Positions 34,600 to 44,174 of a DNA stretch of 64,000 bases are shown piece by piece. The number at the start of each line of letters is the position of its first letter. Position 1 is the first letter of the stretch. The position numbers were made by a program, and so were the translations under genes. Below the pieces are notes generated by a model, which saw nothing but the letters and a program-made list of their open reading frames with translations, had not been told where the DNA came from and searched no databases. Origin of the DNA: CAZOZZ01 sp965262425 (GTDB taxonomy: Bacteria; Acidobacteriota; Terriglobia; 20CM-2-55-15); assembly GCA_965262425.1 (NCBI GenBank), contig OZ253536.1, positions 4,402,001 to 4,466,000 of the forward strand, given 5' to 3'.

Positions 34600-36699
34600 T
34601 CAACTCTCTTCTTCCTCTTCGCCCGCAGCTTCGGCCTTGGCTTTCTCGATGATTTTTTCGGTCAGGTTCCCCGGTACCTCGTCGTAGTGGTCGAACGCCA
34701 TCGTGAAGTTTCCGTGCCCCCCGGTTCTTGAGGTGAGATCGGAAGCGTAGCTGAGCATCTCGGACAGGGGAACCTGGGCCTTGATGACCGTTGTCTTGCC
34801 CTCCATCTCCATTCCCTGGACGCGGCCCCGACGACTGTTCAGATCGCCCATCAAATCGCCGGCATAGTCTTCAGGCGTGTCGATGACGACGTTCATGACG
34901 GGTTCGAGCAGAACCGGCCTGGCCTGTTCCATTGCCTTACGGAATGCGAGCCGGCCGGCAATCTTGAAAGCCATTTCCGACGAGTCGACCGCGTGGAAGG
35001 ATCCGTCATAGAGCGTGACCTTGAAATCAACCGTCGGAAAGCCGGCAAGCGTTCCCTTGAGGCGGGCCTCCTGAATACCTTTCTCCACGGCCGGAATGTA
35101 CTGTTTCGGAATGGATCCACCGAAAATCTTATCCGCGAACTGAAAGTCCGAACCCCGTGGCAGCGGTTCCACCTTGATCTTGCAGTCGCCAAACTGACCG
35201 TGGCCACCGGATTGCTTTTTATGCCGGCCCTGAACGTCTGCCCGGCCCCGGATGGTTTCCTGGTAGGGGACTTTGGGAGGTTTCAGGGTGACTTCGACGC
35301 CGTACCGATTCTTGAGCCGCGACACGGCCACCTCGACGTGCATCTGACCCTGTCCGGAGATCAGGAACTGCTTGGTTTGGGGTTCCCTCGCGTAACGCAA
35401 TCCTGGATCTTCCTCGATGATCTTCTGGATGGCGGAGCTGATTTTTTCCTCATCGCCCCGGGACTTGGGCTCGATGGAGAAAGAAATCATCGGTTCCGGC
35501 CACGATATCGCGGGATAGATGATGGGGCTGGCCTTCTCTGCCAGGGTGTCCCCGGTGTGAACGTCTTTGAATTTTGCGACGGCGACGATGTCACCCGCAT
35601 GGACTTTCTGTACCTGTACGTTGTTTTTTCCCTGGAGCAGGATGACGTGCCCGATGCGCTCGGTGCTTTCTTTCTTGACGTTGTAGGGCAGGGTATCCGG
35701 TGTCAGCGTTCCCGAATAGACCTTGAAAAGAGAGATACGACCGGTGAACGCGTCCGAGATGGTCTTGAATACGTACGCCGAAAACGGTTCATCGTCGGAA
35801 ATGCTTCTCTCGACCGCGCCACCACTTTCATCGGTTCCCGTTACCGTACCCTGCTGAAGTGGATCGGGGGCGAATTCGACAAGGGTTTCGAGCAGCGAAC
35901 TGACGCCGACGTTACGTGTTCCAGAAGCATAGACCACCGGATAGATCTCGCGCTTGAATACCTGTATCTTGAGCCCCGCGACGATGTCTTCGTTGGACAA
36001 GATTCCTTCGTCGAAGAATTTTTCCATCAATTCGTCGTTGGTTTCGGCCACAACCTCGATCAATTTGTCACGGTGTTCCTGGACGGTGGCCGCCATATCT
36101 TCCGGTATGTCCGTTTCCTTGTACTTGCCGGTGGCGTCGTCTCCGTAGATGTGGGCTTTCATCCGGATCAGGTCGGCCACTCCGCGAAATTTCTGCTCGG
36201 TTCCGATCGGGATTTGCACGGGGACACATGTCCGCCCGAAATCATTTTGGATAGAGGCCAGTGAATCTTCGAAACTTGCGCGTTCACGGTCGCAACGATT
36301 GACCACGACGAACCGGGGCACCGCGAACTCGTCGCAGAACTGCCAGACCTTTTCGGATTGAACTTGAACGCCGGATACGCAATCGATCACAACCAGGGCG
36401 GCGTCGGCGACTCGCAGCGCGGCACGCGCTTCCTGGATCATGTTTCCGAAGCCGGGGGTGTCCAGCATGTTGATCTTGTGCTCTTCCCACTCACAGTAGG
36501 CCAATTTGGCGGAAATCGTCATCTGGCGTTCGATTTCTTCCTCATCGTAGTCGGTCGGCGCGTTCCCGTCGTCGACACTGCCCAGCCGAGTGGTCGCACC
36601 CGTCAGGTATAGCGCCGCGGAAACGAGTGAAGTTTTTCCTGTGCCTCCATGCCCCACAAAACACACGTTACGGATTGATTGGCCATCGTAGACGTTCAC
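34600..36699 (-). CDS. Elongation factor G paralogue (EF-G2-like)
   Basis: A 699-residue translation GTPase with the EF-G domain order. The G domain has GHGGTGKTS (16-24), DTPGFGNMIQEA and NRCDRE in place of the usual NKMD. Domains II to V follow, ending in EF-G C-terminal motifs (GDLNSRRGRVQGMEM, LSEMLSYASDLTSRTGG). The segment EGEVHVNVT/QMHVEVAVSRL of domain III is present. The usual switch I RGITI is replaced by the variant ERQMTISAK. Such divergent paralogues coexist with canonical EF-G in several phyla, and their role (translocation or recycling under stress) is not settled. It stands alone, convergent with the protease gene. Confidence 0.88.
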   Translation of the reverse strand: MNVYDGQSIRNVCFVGHGGTGKTSLVSAALYLTGATTRLGSVDDGNAPTDYDEEEIERQMTISAKLAYCEWEEHKINMLDTPGFGNMIQEARAALRVADAALVVIDCVSGVQVQSEKVWQFCDEFAVPRFVVVNRCDRERASFEDSLASIQNDFGRTCVPVQIPIGTEQKFRGVADLIRMKAHIYGDDATGKYKETDIPEDMAATVQEHRDKLIEVVAETNDELMEKFFDEGILSNEDIVAGLKIQVFKREIYPVVYASGTRNVGVSSLLETLVEFAPDPLQQGTVTGTDESGGAVERSISDDEPFSAYVFKTISDAFTGRISLFKVYSGTLTPDTLPYNVKKESTERIGHVILLQGKNNVQVQKVHAGDIVAVAKFKDVHTGDTLAEKASPIIYPAISWPEPMISFSIEPKSRGDEEKISSAIQKIIEEDPGLRYAREPQTKQFLISGQGQMHVEVAVSRLKNRYGVEVTLKPPKVPYQETIRGRADVQGRHKKQSGGHGQFGDCKIKVEPLPRGSDFQFADKIFGGSIPKQYIPAVEKGIQEARLKGTLAGFPTVDFKVTLYDGSFHAVDSSEMAFKIAGRLAFRKAMEQARPVLLEPVMNVVIDTPEDYAGDLMGDLNSRRGRVQGMEMEGKTTVIKAQVPLSEMLSYASDLTSRTGGHGNFTMAFDHYDEVPGNLTEKIIEKAKAEAAGEEEEES

Positions 36700-36890
36700 G
36701 AATTACTCCTTCTATTCGGAGTTGTGTGCGTACCGTTCAGCAATGGTCGGTCGGTTCGCCCACGCCCCGATTGTATAGGAAAATGGCTTCTCTGACCGGC
36801 AGGTAGAGCCTGCCCCGCTCATAGAATCGAATTGCCAAATCTAGCACAATCGTCCTTGAAAACACTACCTCCAAACGGTAGGCTCGACGC

Positions 36891-38960
36891 GTGTTGGCTC
36901 GAATATCCCTGGTCGTCGGTGGGGTCCTGCTCGGCGTAGTGTTCGGGCTCCCGGCGGAGTCCCGCGTCCAGGATGTTTCCCTCCAACCCGACAGGCCGCC
37001 TTCGGTAGAAAACCGCCGGCTTCGGAACGGTTTGCGGATCGTGTACCTCCCCCGGATCGATGCCTCCGCGGTGGGCGCCAAACGGGGCAACGTCCGTATT
37101 GCCTTCGGTTACACTTCGGGGTTGCGAGACGAAGCCGATTATCCGAGCGGCATGTCGGCGCTTGCCGCCACCTACCTGTCGGTCTCTTCCCATGCACGGG
37201 GGGTTGCGCTGGCTACGCATTTTGCCGGCGGCGAATTCGAATTCAGTGACGAACTCGACCTTGTCGGGATGCGCATCGGTGTTCCCGGAGGCGCCGTCGA
37301 AACCATCCTCGGGCAGATTGCCCTTTATTTCCGCCAGGCAACGGTGGTGGATCCCGACACGCTCGAATACGCGCGCGCTCTTGCCGTCGAACGGGCGCGT
37401 ACCGACCCGGACGACTTCAAGCTTGAAATTGACAGCGAAATCCGTCGCGAACTACTGGGTGACCATCCTTACCGGCGAAGGACGGTCGGACAGGTCGACG
37501 ACATCCGGCACATCGATATCGCGGATTTCAGGAGATATTACGAGGAGAACTTCGGAACGGACCGCGCCTTCGTGATTGTTTCCGAGCCCATATCGGATGC
37601 GTGGTCCGAAGCGTTCGCGTCGATTGAGGCCCGGTCCTCGACTTACCCCGAGTTTCCTGGTGCGGGCCGCCCGGAAACTTCTACGATAGAGTTCCCATCC
37701 AGGCCCACGGGTGCGGTGATTCTGGCAACCGCCGTGCCAAGCGTCCATTTCGAGGATTGGTTTACGATGCTGATCCTGGATGGCGTGATGCGTCAGGTCG
37801 TGGCCCAAGACGCCACTTTCCGGTTCCCTCTGGCGGTGGACCCGTCATTCCACTGGTTGGAGATTGCGGTCGAGATTCCCCGGTACGCTGAGGATGTTCG
37901 GGACTCCATTCTTGAGAAAATCGACGATTTACAATTCCGACCGATTTCGCCGGATGTCTTCAGGATGGTGAAACGGGGCGCCCTCGAACTTCTCTCTCGC
38001 CGTTCGACGCTCGAGTGGTTTGCCGCCCAGGACGTATGGGGGGCGCTCGAGGACGGTTGGACGACGGTGCGTGACCTCACATCGGACGGGTTACGCACGT
38101 CGGCGCGAGAGATGGTCCATCAGAAGCGGGTTGTCGCTCTGTGGGCGGCCGCTTTCGAACAGCCCCGCGTGGTGGTTGAAAGTCTTGAGGACATTACCGA
38201 AAGCCTCGGCGCCGAACAGGAGACGATTGGGCGCGCCCCAGGTCACGTCGATATTCAGATGCCGGCCGAACTGGTCTCGGACGATCCGGATCCGGTTCAT
38301 GTCGACAAAATCGCGTCCGGGATCACCCTGGCTCTTGCCCCCGTGCACAAGGTTTTTGTGGCCGGCCGGTTTGAATCGGACCTGCCCGGTGGTCTGTCCG
38401 AACGGGGCGCGAACGGCGTCCTGTGGTCTTTTCCTCGAACTCCGGACGCCGCCGTCTTCGAAGCGCTCGAAGGAGTCCGGCCGGACCGCATCCTCGTCTT
38501 TGCCCCCGCACCGGACATCGATCGGGAACGTACCCGGTTCGAGTCCTGGACCAGCGGCCAGAGGGATTCCACCCCCAGCATGCCTGTCGGTAGCGTCGCG
38601 ACCGGAGACCTTCCAAGCCTGCTCGTTCTCAAGATGTGGCTGGACGGGAAACTGATCGAAGCCGGCTGGTGGGGTCAAGTGGATTTGCGGATCAAGGGAA
38701 TTGAAGGATCCCGTTTGGTGATTGACGCCGGCCCCGACAGGGAGCAGCAGGTGCGAGACTGGATCCGCGAATTGGCTGACGAAGGAATCGATGAGAGCGA
38801 ATTTCTCCGGGCCCGAACGGCAGCTTCGGGCTACTTCGATCGAATCCGGCAGGATTTACAGGTCTTTCTCTGGCAGCGAGACGCTGAAGGTTCGATCCAG
38901 CCCCCGGCCACGGTCTCATTGGGTCGCCTGCGCGCCGTCGCCCGAATCTACTTTGATTGA
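36891..38960 (+). CDS. Secreted M16-like (insulinase superfamily) protein without the zinc motif
   Basis: A 689-residue protein with a signal peptide (residues 1-23) and the two-half layout of M16 peptidases. NGLRIVYLPR starts the first half, and the second half begins near DKIASGITLALAPVHKVF. The inverted zinc motif HxxEH, expected around residue 85, is replaced by SGMSALAATYL, so it should not be catalytic. The R/Y pair of the second half was not identified. Inactive M16 halves normally pair with an active subunit, but none is encoded here. The start is GTG at 36891; TTG at 36894 is equally possible. The stop is followed by a solo end of the multi-hairpin repeat. Confidence 0.72.
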   Translation: MLARISLVVGGVLLGVVFGLPAESRVQDVSLQPDRPPSVENRRLRNGLRIVYLPRIDASAVGAKRGNVRIAFGYTSGLRDEADYPSGMSALAATYLSVSSHARGVALATHFAGGEFEFSDELDLVGMRIGVPGGAVETILGQIALYFRQATVVDPDTLEYARALAVERARTDPDDFKLEIDSEIRRELLGDHPYRRRTVGQVDDIRHIDIADFRRYYEENFGTDRAFVIVSEPISDAWSEAFASIEARSSTYPEFPGAGRPETSTIEFPSRPTGAVILATAVPSVHFEDWFTMLILDGVMRQVVAQDATFRFPLAVDPSFHWLEIAVEIPRYAEDVRDSILEKIDDLQFRPISPDVFRMVKRGALELLSRRSTLEWFAAQDVWGALEDGWTTVRDLTSDGLRTSAREMVHQKRVVALWAAAFEQPRVVVESLEDITESLGAEQETIGRAPGHVDIQMPAELVSDDPDPVHVDKIASGITLALAPVHKVFVAGRFESDLPGGLSERGANGVLWSFPRTPDAAVFEALEGVRPDRILVFAPAPDIDRERTRFESWTSGQRDSTPSMPVGSVATGDLPSLLVLKMWLDGKLIEAGWWGQVDLRIKGIEGSRLVIDAGPDREQQVRDWIRELADEGIDESEFLRARTAASGYFDRIRQDLQVFLWQRDAEGSIQPPATVSLGRLRAVARIYFD

Positions 38961-38961
38961 A

Positions 38962-38976
38962 GCGCAGGCTCCTAGC
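38962..38976. repeat. Solo end of the 162 bp multi-hairpin element
   Basis: GCGCAGGCTCCTAGC matches the outer end of the full element. It fills the 11 bp gap between two convergent genes and its CTA supplies the TAG stop of the amidohydrolase (38972-38974). Confidence 0.5.
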
Positions 38977-40678
38977 CGCTGCTCGCCCACGTCGTCTTTC
39001 CTCCAACGACGGTTCGGACTACCTGAATCTCCTTGATCCGGTCCGGGTCCACTTCGTGCGGGTCGTCCGCGAGCATGACGAAATCTGCCAGTTTGCCCGC
39101 CGTGATCGAGCCCTTGATGTCCTCCTCGAACGAGGCATGTGCGCCGTTGATCGTGCAGATGCCGAGTGCTTCATCGACGCTCACCCTCTGGTTGGGTCCC
39201 CAGACGCGGCCGTCGAAATCCTTTCGCGTCACCATGCTCTGGATTGCCATCAACGGTTCGTAGGGCCCGGGCGTGTAGTCGGACGCGGGTGCGACCGGGA
39301 TGCCGTAGTCGAGAAAAGATCGGTGAGCAAACATCCAACGCATCTTCTCGGGTCCGTACTCCACCCACTTGTTTCCGTGATAATGGATGTAGGTGTAGAA
39401 CGGCGCGGGAATGACACCCAGGTCTTTGATCCGTTGTAAGAGGTCCGGATTGACCAGAGAGCAATGTTCGATCCTGTGACGGGGGTCGTCACGGGGCCAC
39501 ATTCGCCCAACGCGTTCATAAGCGTTCAGGACCATATCAATCGTGACGTCGCCGTTGGCATGGATACCGACCTGCCATCCGTTCCGGTGGCCGTCTTCGA
39601 CCGCTTCGTGAATTTCCTCCTGCGACATGGTCAGAATGCCGTAGTCGTCGGGACGCCCGACATAAGGCGTGCTCATCCTCATGGTGCGTTCCGATGCGGA
39701 GCCATCCGCGCCGTACTTGACGGCACCAATTTTGAGCCACTCGTCTCCGAACCCCGTACGCATTCCCGCCTCTTTGAGATTCCGGTACAGGCCCCCACGG
39801 GGAAACAGGTAGGTCCTGAAGCGAAGTTCGCCCGCCTGATGAGCGTCCTGGTAAGCAATGAGATCGTTCGTACTGCCACCGGTCTGATGCACGGATGTCA
39901 GGCCGGACCTTGCCATGATTTCCGAGATCAGCCGTACTCCCGCCTGGCGCTGTTCCCGCGTCGAGCCTGACGGTATCAGCCCGGAGAATGCGTTTCGGGC
40001 GCGTTCGGCGACCTTCCCGGTCAGCGCACCATCTCTCCGGTAAAAAGCTCCTCCCTCCGGATCCGGTGTCTCGGCCGTCACCCCGGCCAGTTCGAAGGCC
40101 TTGCTGTTGTAAACGGCTGTGTGGCCGCCCCGGTGGCGCACCATGACGGGGTTGCCCGATACCGCCTCGTCAAGGTCGGTTCGTTCGAGGGGCCGTCCCT
40201 CGCGAAGCTTCGTGTCGTCGTACTTGAAACCGATGATCCACTGATCCGCCGGCGTGATCGAGGCGCGATCCCGAATCGCTTCCTTGATCTCGGCGATGGA
40301 ACGAAGGTCGACGTTGACGTTGATCAGTTCCGAGACGCCGGCACCGGACGGGTGCGAATGCGCGTCTATAAACCCCGGCGTCACCGTCATTCCTTCGGCG
40401 TCGACGACTTCCGTATTCCGCGTCGCCAGTCCGCGGATCTCGTCACTCGATCCCACGGCTATGAACCTGCCGTTCTTGACTGCGAAGGCCTCGGCACGGG
40501 GCTGATTGTCGTCGATCGTGAAGATGCGACCGTCGAGGAGTATCATATCGGGTCCCGAAGAGTCGGTTGGTTCCTGGGGCAGCGACCCCAGCGCATTTTC
40601 CACGGGTAGGCCCAGACCCACCGCAGCCGTTAAAGCTGCTCCCGACCCGATGAACCGGCGACGCGAATATTTAGCCAT
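38972..40678 (-). CDS. Exported amidohydrolase (YtcJ-like, Tat signal)
   Basis: A 568-residue metal-dependent hydrolase of the amidohydrolase_3/YtcJ group. The N-terminus MAKYSRRRFIGSGAALTAAV is a twin-arginine signal, so it is exported folded. Metal and active-site motifs are GFIDAHSHP (HxH), KYGADGS (the usual Lys/Asp region), GIHANGDVTID (His), RIEHC (His) and PASDYTPGPYEP (Asp). I chose ATG 40678 because AGGAGGGGG lies just before it; the in-frame TTG seven codons upstream overlaps that ribosome-binding site. Family members act on N-substituted formamides and similar amides; the substrate here is unknown. Confidence 0.9.
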   Translation of the reverse strand: MAKYSRRRFIGSGAALTAAVGLGLPVENALGSLPQEPTDSSGPDMILLDGRIFTIDDNQPRAEAFAVKNGRFIAVGSSDEIRGLATRNTEVVDAEGMTVTPGFIDAHSHPSGAGVSELINVNVDLRSIAEIKEAIRDRASITPADQWIIGFKYDDTKLREGRPLERTDLDEAVSGNPVMVRHRGGHTAVYNSKAFELAGVTAETPDPEGGAFYRRDGALTGKVAERARNAFSGLIPSGSTREQRQAGVRLISEIMARSGLTSVHQTGGSTNDLIAYQDAHQAGELRFRTYLFPRGGLYRNLKEAGMRTGFGDEWLKIGAVKYGADGSASERTMRMSTPYVGRPDDYGILTMSQEEIHEAVEDGHRNGWQVGIHANGDVTIDMVLNAYERVGRMWPRDDPRHRIEHCSLVNPDLLQRIKDLGVIPAPFYTYIHYHGNKWVEYGPEKMRWMFAHRSFLDYGIPVAPASDYTPGPYEPLMAIQSMVTRKDFDGRVWGPNQRVSVDEALGICTINGAHASFEEDIKGSITAGKLADFVMLADDPHEVDPDRIKEIQVVRTVVGGKTTWASSG

Positions 40679-40782
40679 CGAACCCCCTCCTGTTGTCAAT
40701 CCGCTGAAAGTGGATCGATCTTATAACATTTGGTCCTTCGAAATTCGAGATTGGAGATTTTCTTGGGAGGGGAGCGGAGTCG

Positions 40783-41136
40783 TCACATTGCGACAAACAG
40801 CAGGTAGGCGGCGACAACCGATCCGGCTAAAGCCCCGCCATAGGTGCCAATGAGGATTACCTCATTCAGATGCTTGATCTGTGCGCCGTCGTACAGCGTG
40901 TAGCGAAATCGGTGAGCCCAGTGAAACAGCGACAGGACCGAGAGGACGAGAAGGTAAAGACGCGTTACCGGAGATTGGAGCAGGCCGAGAAGGCTCTCAT
41001 AACTGGGAGGTTCGATCCAACCCAGGGGGAAGGCCAGTCCGAAGAGGAACACGTGCACGGGTAAGAGGAAAGCGGCGGTGACCCCTCCCGCGCTGAATAG
41101 CGCCCAGAAAAACGCAACGTAGGATTTCTTCGCCAT
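40783..41136 (-). CDS. frdD: Fumarate reductase subunit D
   Basis: A 117-residue membrane anchor with three helices, matching E. coli FrdD in size and features. SYVAFFWALFSAGGVTAAFLLPVHVF is the first helix region (residues 5-30), and LFHWAHRFRYTLYDG the histidine/arginine loop near the quinone site. With FrdC it holds the FrdAB head on the membrane and binds menaquinone without heme b. ATG 41136 lies 1 bp after the frdC stop. It is the last gene of frdABCD. Confidence 0.92.
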   Translation of the reverse strand: MAKKSYVAFFWALFSAGGVTAAFLLPVHVFLFGLAFPLGWIEPPSYESLLGLLQSPVTRLYLLVLSVLSLFHWAHRFRYTLYDGAQIKHLNEVILIGTYGGALAGSVVAAYLLFVAM

Positions 41137-41137
41137 T

Positions 41138-41554
41138 CTAGCCTCCGAGGACGAACCAGGCGACGACACCCGATATCACGATCCACGCCACGTAGTTGGG
41201 CGCGATGATCAGCAAGTCGGGAACGCGCTTTCCACGCAATCGAAGGACGATCGCGCGGGGAGTGAGGTTGAACCAGGTGATGGTGTGCAGGAGCAGAAAA
41301 AGAAAGGCGACGACATTCAGAAGAACGACGAAGGGATGCGTCATGAACTCCTGAAACGCCGCGTATTCTGCGGGCCCCTGGCCCAATGCTCGAACCTGCA
41401 TCAGAGTAATCAAGATGAAGTAGGCCACGAACACACTGGACAGTTCCCGCAGGATGAACTTTGTGTAAGACCACTGTGAAAGCCACCAGTAGGTCGACAC
41501 AGGCGTGCGGTGCCACTTCGGGTGAAACTCCCTGTATGCCGGATTGTTCTTCAT
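41138..41554 (-). CDS. frdC: Fumarate reductase subunit C
   Basis: A 138-residue three-helix membrane anchor. The N-terminal YREFHPKWHRTPVSTYWWL is close to the E. coli FrdC start (KPYVRPMTSTWWKKL pattern), followed by FILRELSSVFVAYF where the Arg-Glu pair near the quinone site is conserved. HTITWFNLTPRAI is the FrdC signature of helix II. It overlaps the frdB stop by 4 bp. The quinone is expected to be menaquinone, in line with the low-potential quinol complex encoded at 4816-11290. Confidence 0.92.
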   Translation of the reverse strand: MKNNPAYREFHPKWHRTPVSTYWWLSQWSYTKFILRELSSVFVAYFILITLMQVRALGQGPAEYAAFQEFMTHPFVVLLNVVAFLFLLLHTITWFNLTPRAIVLRLRGKRVPDLLIIAPNYVAWIVISGVVAWFVLGG

Positions 41555-42294
41555 TCCGATCCCCGGGGCATGACGAGGGATTTAAACCAGTCCGTTGTCG
41601 CGGTCACCTTGTACTGCTGGATAGCCCCTGCCGGGTCGACGTGTTTCGGGCAAACCTTGGTGCACTCTCCGACAAAAGTGCAGCCCCAGATTCCTTCGTG
41701 GTCCGAGAGGGCTCCGAGGCGCTCGGACGACCCCTGATCCCGTGAATCCATGTTGTAGCGCTGAGCCAGGGCGATTGCAGCCGGCCCCGTGAAAGCCTCG
41801 TCCAGTCCGTAGACAGGACACGCGGCGTAGCACAGCATGCAGTTGATACACATGCTGAACTGTTTATACTGGTCCAGCTCCTCCGGGGTCTGAAGATACT
41901 CTCCCTCCGAGATGGGCTTTTCGTCTTCTCGGATGATCCATGGCTTGACACTCTTGAGTTTTTCCATGAAGTCCGTCATGTCGGTCGTGAGATCGCGGAT
42001 GATCGGGAAGTAACGCAGCGGCTCGACGCGGACAGGGCCGGGCGCGTATTCGGAAACGAACGTCGCACATGTCAGCTTGGGTTCCCCATCCACCATCATG
42101 CCGCAACTGCCGCAGATTCCCATCCGACAGGACCATCGGTACGACAGCGATCCGTCCATGTAGTCCTTGATGTAGTTCAGGGCGTCGAGGAGAACCATGT
42201 CCGGGGTGAACGGCACCTCGTACTCTTGAACCGTCGGTTCGGTTTCCTGCTCGGGCCGGTAACGTGTGACCTGGAGGACGACTTTTTCTGTCAT
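41551..42294 (-). CDS. frdB: Fumarate reductase iron-sulfur subunit
   Basis: A 247-residue subunit with three clusters. The [2Fe-2S] ligands are in SCRMGICGSCG and LTC (C56, C61, C64, C76). The [4Fe-4S] and [3Fe-4S] ligands are in CINCMLCYAACPVY and CTFVGECTKVCPKHVDP. It carries electrons from the membrane quinol to FrdA. frdA ends 6 bp upstream and frdC overlaps its stop by 4 bp. In E. coli-type complexes the same arrangement is used, so gene order is A-B-C-D. Confidence 0.95.
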   Translation of the reverse strand: MTEKVVLQVTRYRPEQETEPTVQEYEVPFTPDMVLLDALNYIKDYMDGSLSYRWSCRMGICGSCGMMVDGEPKLTCATFVSEYAPGPVRVEPLRYFPIIRDLTTDMTDFMEKLKSVKPWIIREDEKPISEGEYLQTPEELDQYKQFSMCINCMLCYAACPVYGLDEAFTGPAAIALAQRYNMDSRDQGSSERLGALSDHEGIWGCTFVGECTKVCPKHVDPAGAIQQYKVTATTDWFKSLVMPRGSE

Positions 42295-42300
42295 GGGTGC

Positions 42301-44049
42301 CTACTTTCCATAGATTCGTTCCGAGGGCGGCCACCGCGTGATGGTGACCGGCAGGTACTCGATTCGGGACGAGCCATCTGCATTTCGGTGGATGAGTGAA
42401 TGAGCCAGGAAATTGTCGTCGTCCCGGCTGGGAAAATCAGTCCTTTGATGAGCTCCACGAGATTCGGTTCGTTTCAAACCGCACTCGACGATCGAAGCGG
42501 CCACCTCGAGCATGTAACCCAGCTCGAGTGCCGAAGTCAATTCCGTATTGAAGGTACGGCTGTCGTCTTCGATCCGGATGTTTCGGTAGCGATCCTGGAG
42601 TTCTCGGATCTTGTCCATGGATTTCTGAAGCGCCTTACCGTTTCTGTAGATGCCTGCACCTTCCTCCATGGCGGCCTGCATTTCCTGCCGGATCGTTGCG
42701 ATCCGTTCACTCCCGCCTGTCTTCCGGAGATACTGTTCTTCCAGGCGTCGGCGTTCGTCGTTGGCCTGAGTCAAGACGTGACTCGACGGTTCCTTCTGAT
42801 CCAACGCGAATGTAGCCGCTGCTTGCCCGGCGCGGGCTCCGAACACGAGCAGCTCGGGCAGAGAATTCGATCCCAGGCGATTCGCCCCGTTGATGCTGAC
42901 GCACGCGACCTCGCCGGCGGCAAACAAGCCCGCGATCGGCGTCGCCCCGTCCGTGTTCGTATGCACCCCCCCCATGGCGTAATGAATGACAGGTCGGACG
43001 GGAACTAAGTCGTGGACCGGATCGATGTTCTGGTACTTCAGGCAGAGTTCCCTGACGAATGGGATGCTGGCGTTGATCTTATTTTCCCCCAGATGCCGGA
43101 GGTCGAGGTTGACGACGGGACCGTACGGGCCTTCGACGGTGCGCCCTCTTTCCTGTTCCTTGACGAAAGCCTGGGACAGGCGGTCGCGCGGTCCAAGCTC
43201 CATCGAGCGCAGGACGGGTTCGGGCTGGGGTTTGCCCAGATCGTAATCCTGCAGGTAACGATATCCGTCCTTATTCACCAGGTACCCGCCCTCCGCCCTC
43301 GCCGCTTCGGTGATCAGGATTCCGGTGAAGGGAAGGCCGGTCGGGTGGTACTGGACGAACTCCATGTCCTTCAGAGGCGCACCCGCCCAGAAGGCCAACG
43401 CCATTCCGTCGCCGTTCTTGATGTTGGCGTTCGTGGTGAACGGAAACACCTTGCCGCAGCCGCCCGTACAGAGGATTACCGACTTCGCGGTGATCGCCTG
43501 GATTTTCCCCGACATGAGTTCCAGGGCCACGACTCCTTGCACTCGACCGTCATCGACGAGCAGTTTGGTGACGAACCACTCGTCATACCGGACGATGGGG
43601 TCGTATTTCAGGGATGTCTGAAACAGGGTGTGGAGCATATGGAAGCCGGTCTTGTCGGCGGCGAACCACGTTCGCTTTTTCTTCATGCCGCCAAACGGTC
43701 GTACCGCGATACGTCCATCCGGTGTCCGGCTCCAGGGACAGCCCCAGTGTTCCATCTGAAGGAGTTCTTTTGGAGCTTCGTCGACAAAGAGTTCGACTGC
43801 ATCCTGGTCCGCGAGCCAATCGCTCCCGGAAATGGTGTCGTAGGCATGGTCGTCGAGGCTGTCGTCGGGGGCTACAGCGCCCGCGGCGCCACCTTCAGCC
43901 GAGACCGTGTGGCTCCGCATGGGGTAGACTTTCGAGACCACGGCAACGCTGAGTTTGGGATTGAATTCCGCTACAGCGATCGCTGCGCGGAGGCCGGCAC
44001 CGCCACCGCCAACCAGGAGAATATCGTGTGAAGAGACGTCCACTACCAC
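42301..44049 (-). CDS. frdA: Fumarate reductase flavoprotein subunit (E. coli type)
   Basis: A 582-residue flavoprotein. FAD binds at GGGGAGLRAAIA (13-24), and H47 in MRSHTVSAEGG is the histidine that links FAD covalently. Active-site segments HPTGLPFTGILITEAARAEGG and GGVHTNTDG match FrdA. It reduces fumarate to succinate, or runs in reverse. The first codon is GTG at 44049; GTG at 44043 has AGGTGG nearer and is an alternative. The operon has its own promoter at 44097-44125. The four-gene layout argues for a true quinol:fumarate reductase rather than a second succinate dehydrogenase. Confidence 0.94.
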   Translation of the reverse strand: MVVDVSSHDILLVGGGGAGLRAAIAVAEFNPKLSVAVVSKVYPMRSHTVSAEGGAAGAVAPDDSLDDHAYDTISGSDWLADQDAVELFVDEAPKELLQMEHWGCPWSRTPDGRIAVRPFGGMKKKRTWFAADKTGFHMLHTLFQTSLKYDPIVRYDEWFVTKLLVDDGRVQGVVALELMSGKIQAITAKSVILCTGGCGKVFPFTTNANIKNGDGMALAFWAGAPLKDMEFVQYHPTGLPFTGILITEAARAEGGYLVNKDGYRYLQDYDLGKPQPEPVLRSMELGPRDRLSQAFVKEQERGRTVEGPYGPVVNLDLRHLGENKINASIPFVRELCLKYQNIDPVHDLVPVRPVIHYAMGGVHTNTDGATPIAGLFAAGEVACVSINGANRLGSNSLPELLVFGARAGQAAATFALDQKEPSSHVLTQANDERRRLEEQYLRKTGGSERIATIRQEMQAAMEEGAGIYRNGKALQKSMDKIRELQDRYRNIRIEDDSRTFNTELTSALELGYMLEVAASIVECGLKRTESRGAHQRTDFPSRDDDNFLAHSLIHRNADGSSRIEYLPVTITRWPPSERIYGK

Positions 44050-44096
44050 CTCGAAAAGCCACTTTATGCGAAAAAATTTGACGAAGAGCCGTCGAG

Positions 44097-44125
44097 AATT
44101 TACACGTTGATGATCGGTCTGTCAA
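44097..44125 (-). promoter_or_regulatory. Sigma-70-type promoter of frdABCD
   Basis: On the minus strand a perfect TTGACA (44125-44120) is followed after 17 bp by TAAATT (44102-44097). It lies 48 bp before the frdA start, in the gap after sdhB. It shows that frd can be expressed independently of sdh. Confidence 0.75.
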
Positions 44126-44174
44126 GGGGGGCAAAAGACGAACGAGACGAATCCCCCAGCGTACGCAGGGACTT

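Noticed and set aside
34993..36264. 423-codon open frame antisense to the EF-G paralogue
   Set aside because: It overlaps an intact GTPase gene completely and shows no domain signature.
36798..36814. Hairpin GGCAGG-TAGAG-CCTGCC between EF-G2 and the M16-like gene as a terminator
   Set aside because: The stem is short, no T-tract follows on either strand, and both flanking genes are transcribed away from it.
43012..44031. 339-codon open frame antisense to frdA, and a 359-codon frame antisense to sdhA (45341-46420)
   Set aside because: Both are shadows of clearly conserved flavoprotein genes and lack start signals.
42301..44049. frdA considered as L-aspartate oxidase or a second SdhA of the same complex
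   Set aside because: The flanking B, C and D subunits with E. coli-type signatures and a separate promoter define a quinol:fumarate reductase.
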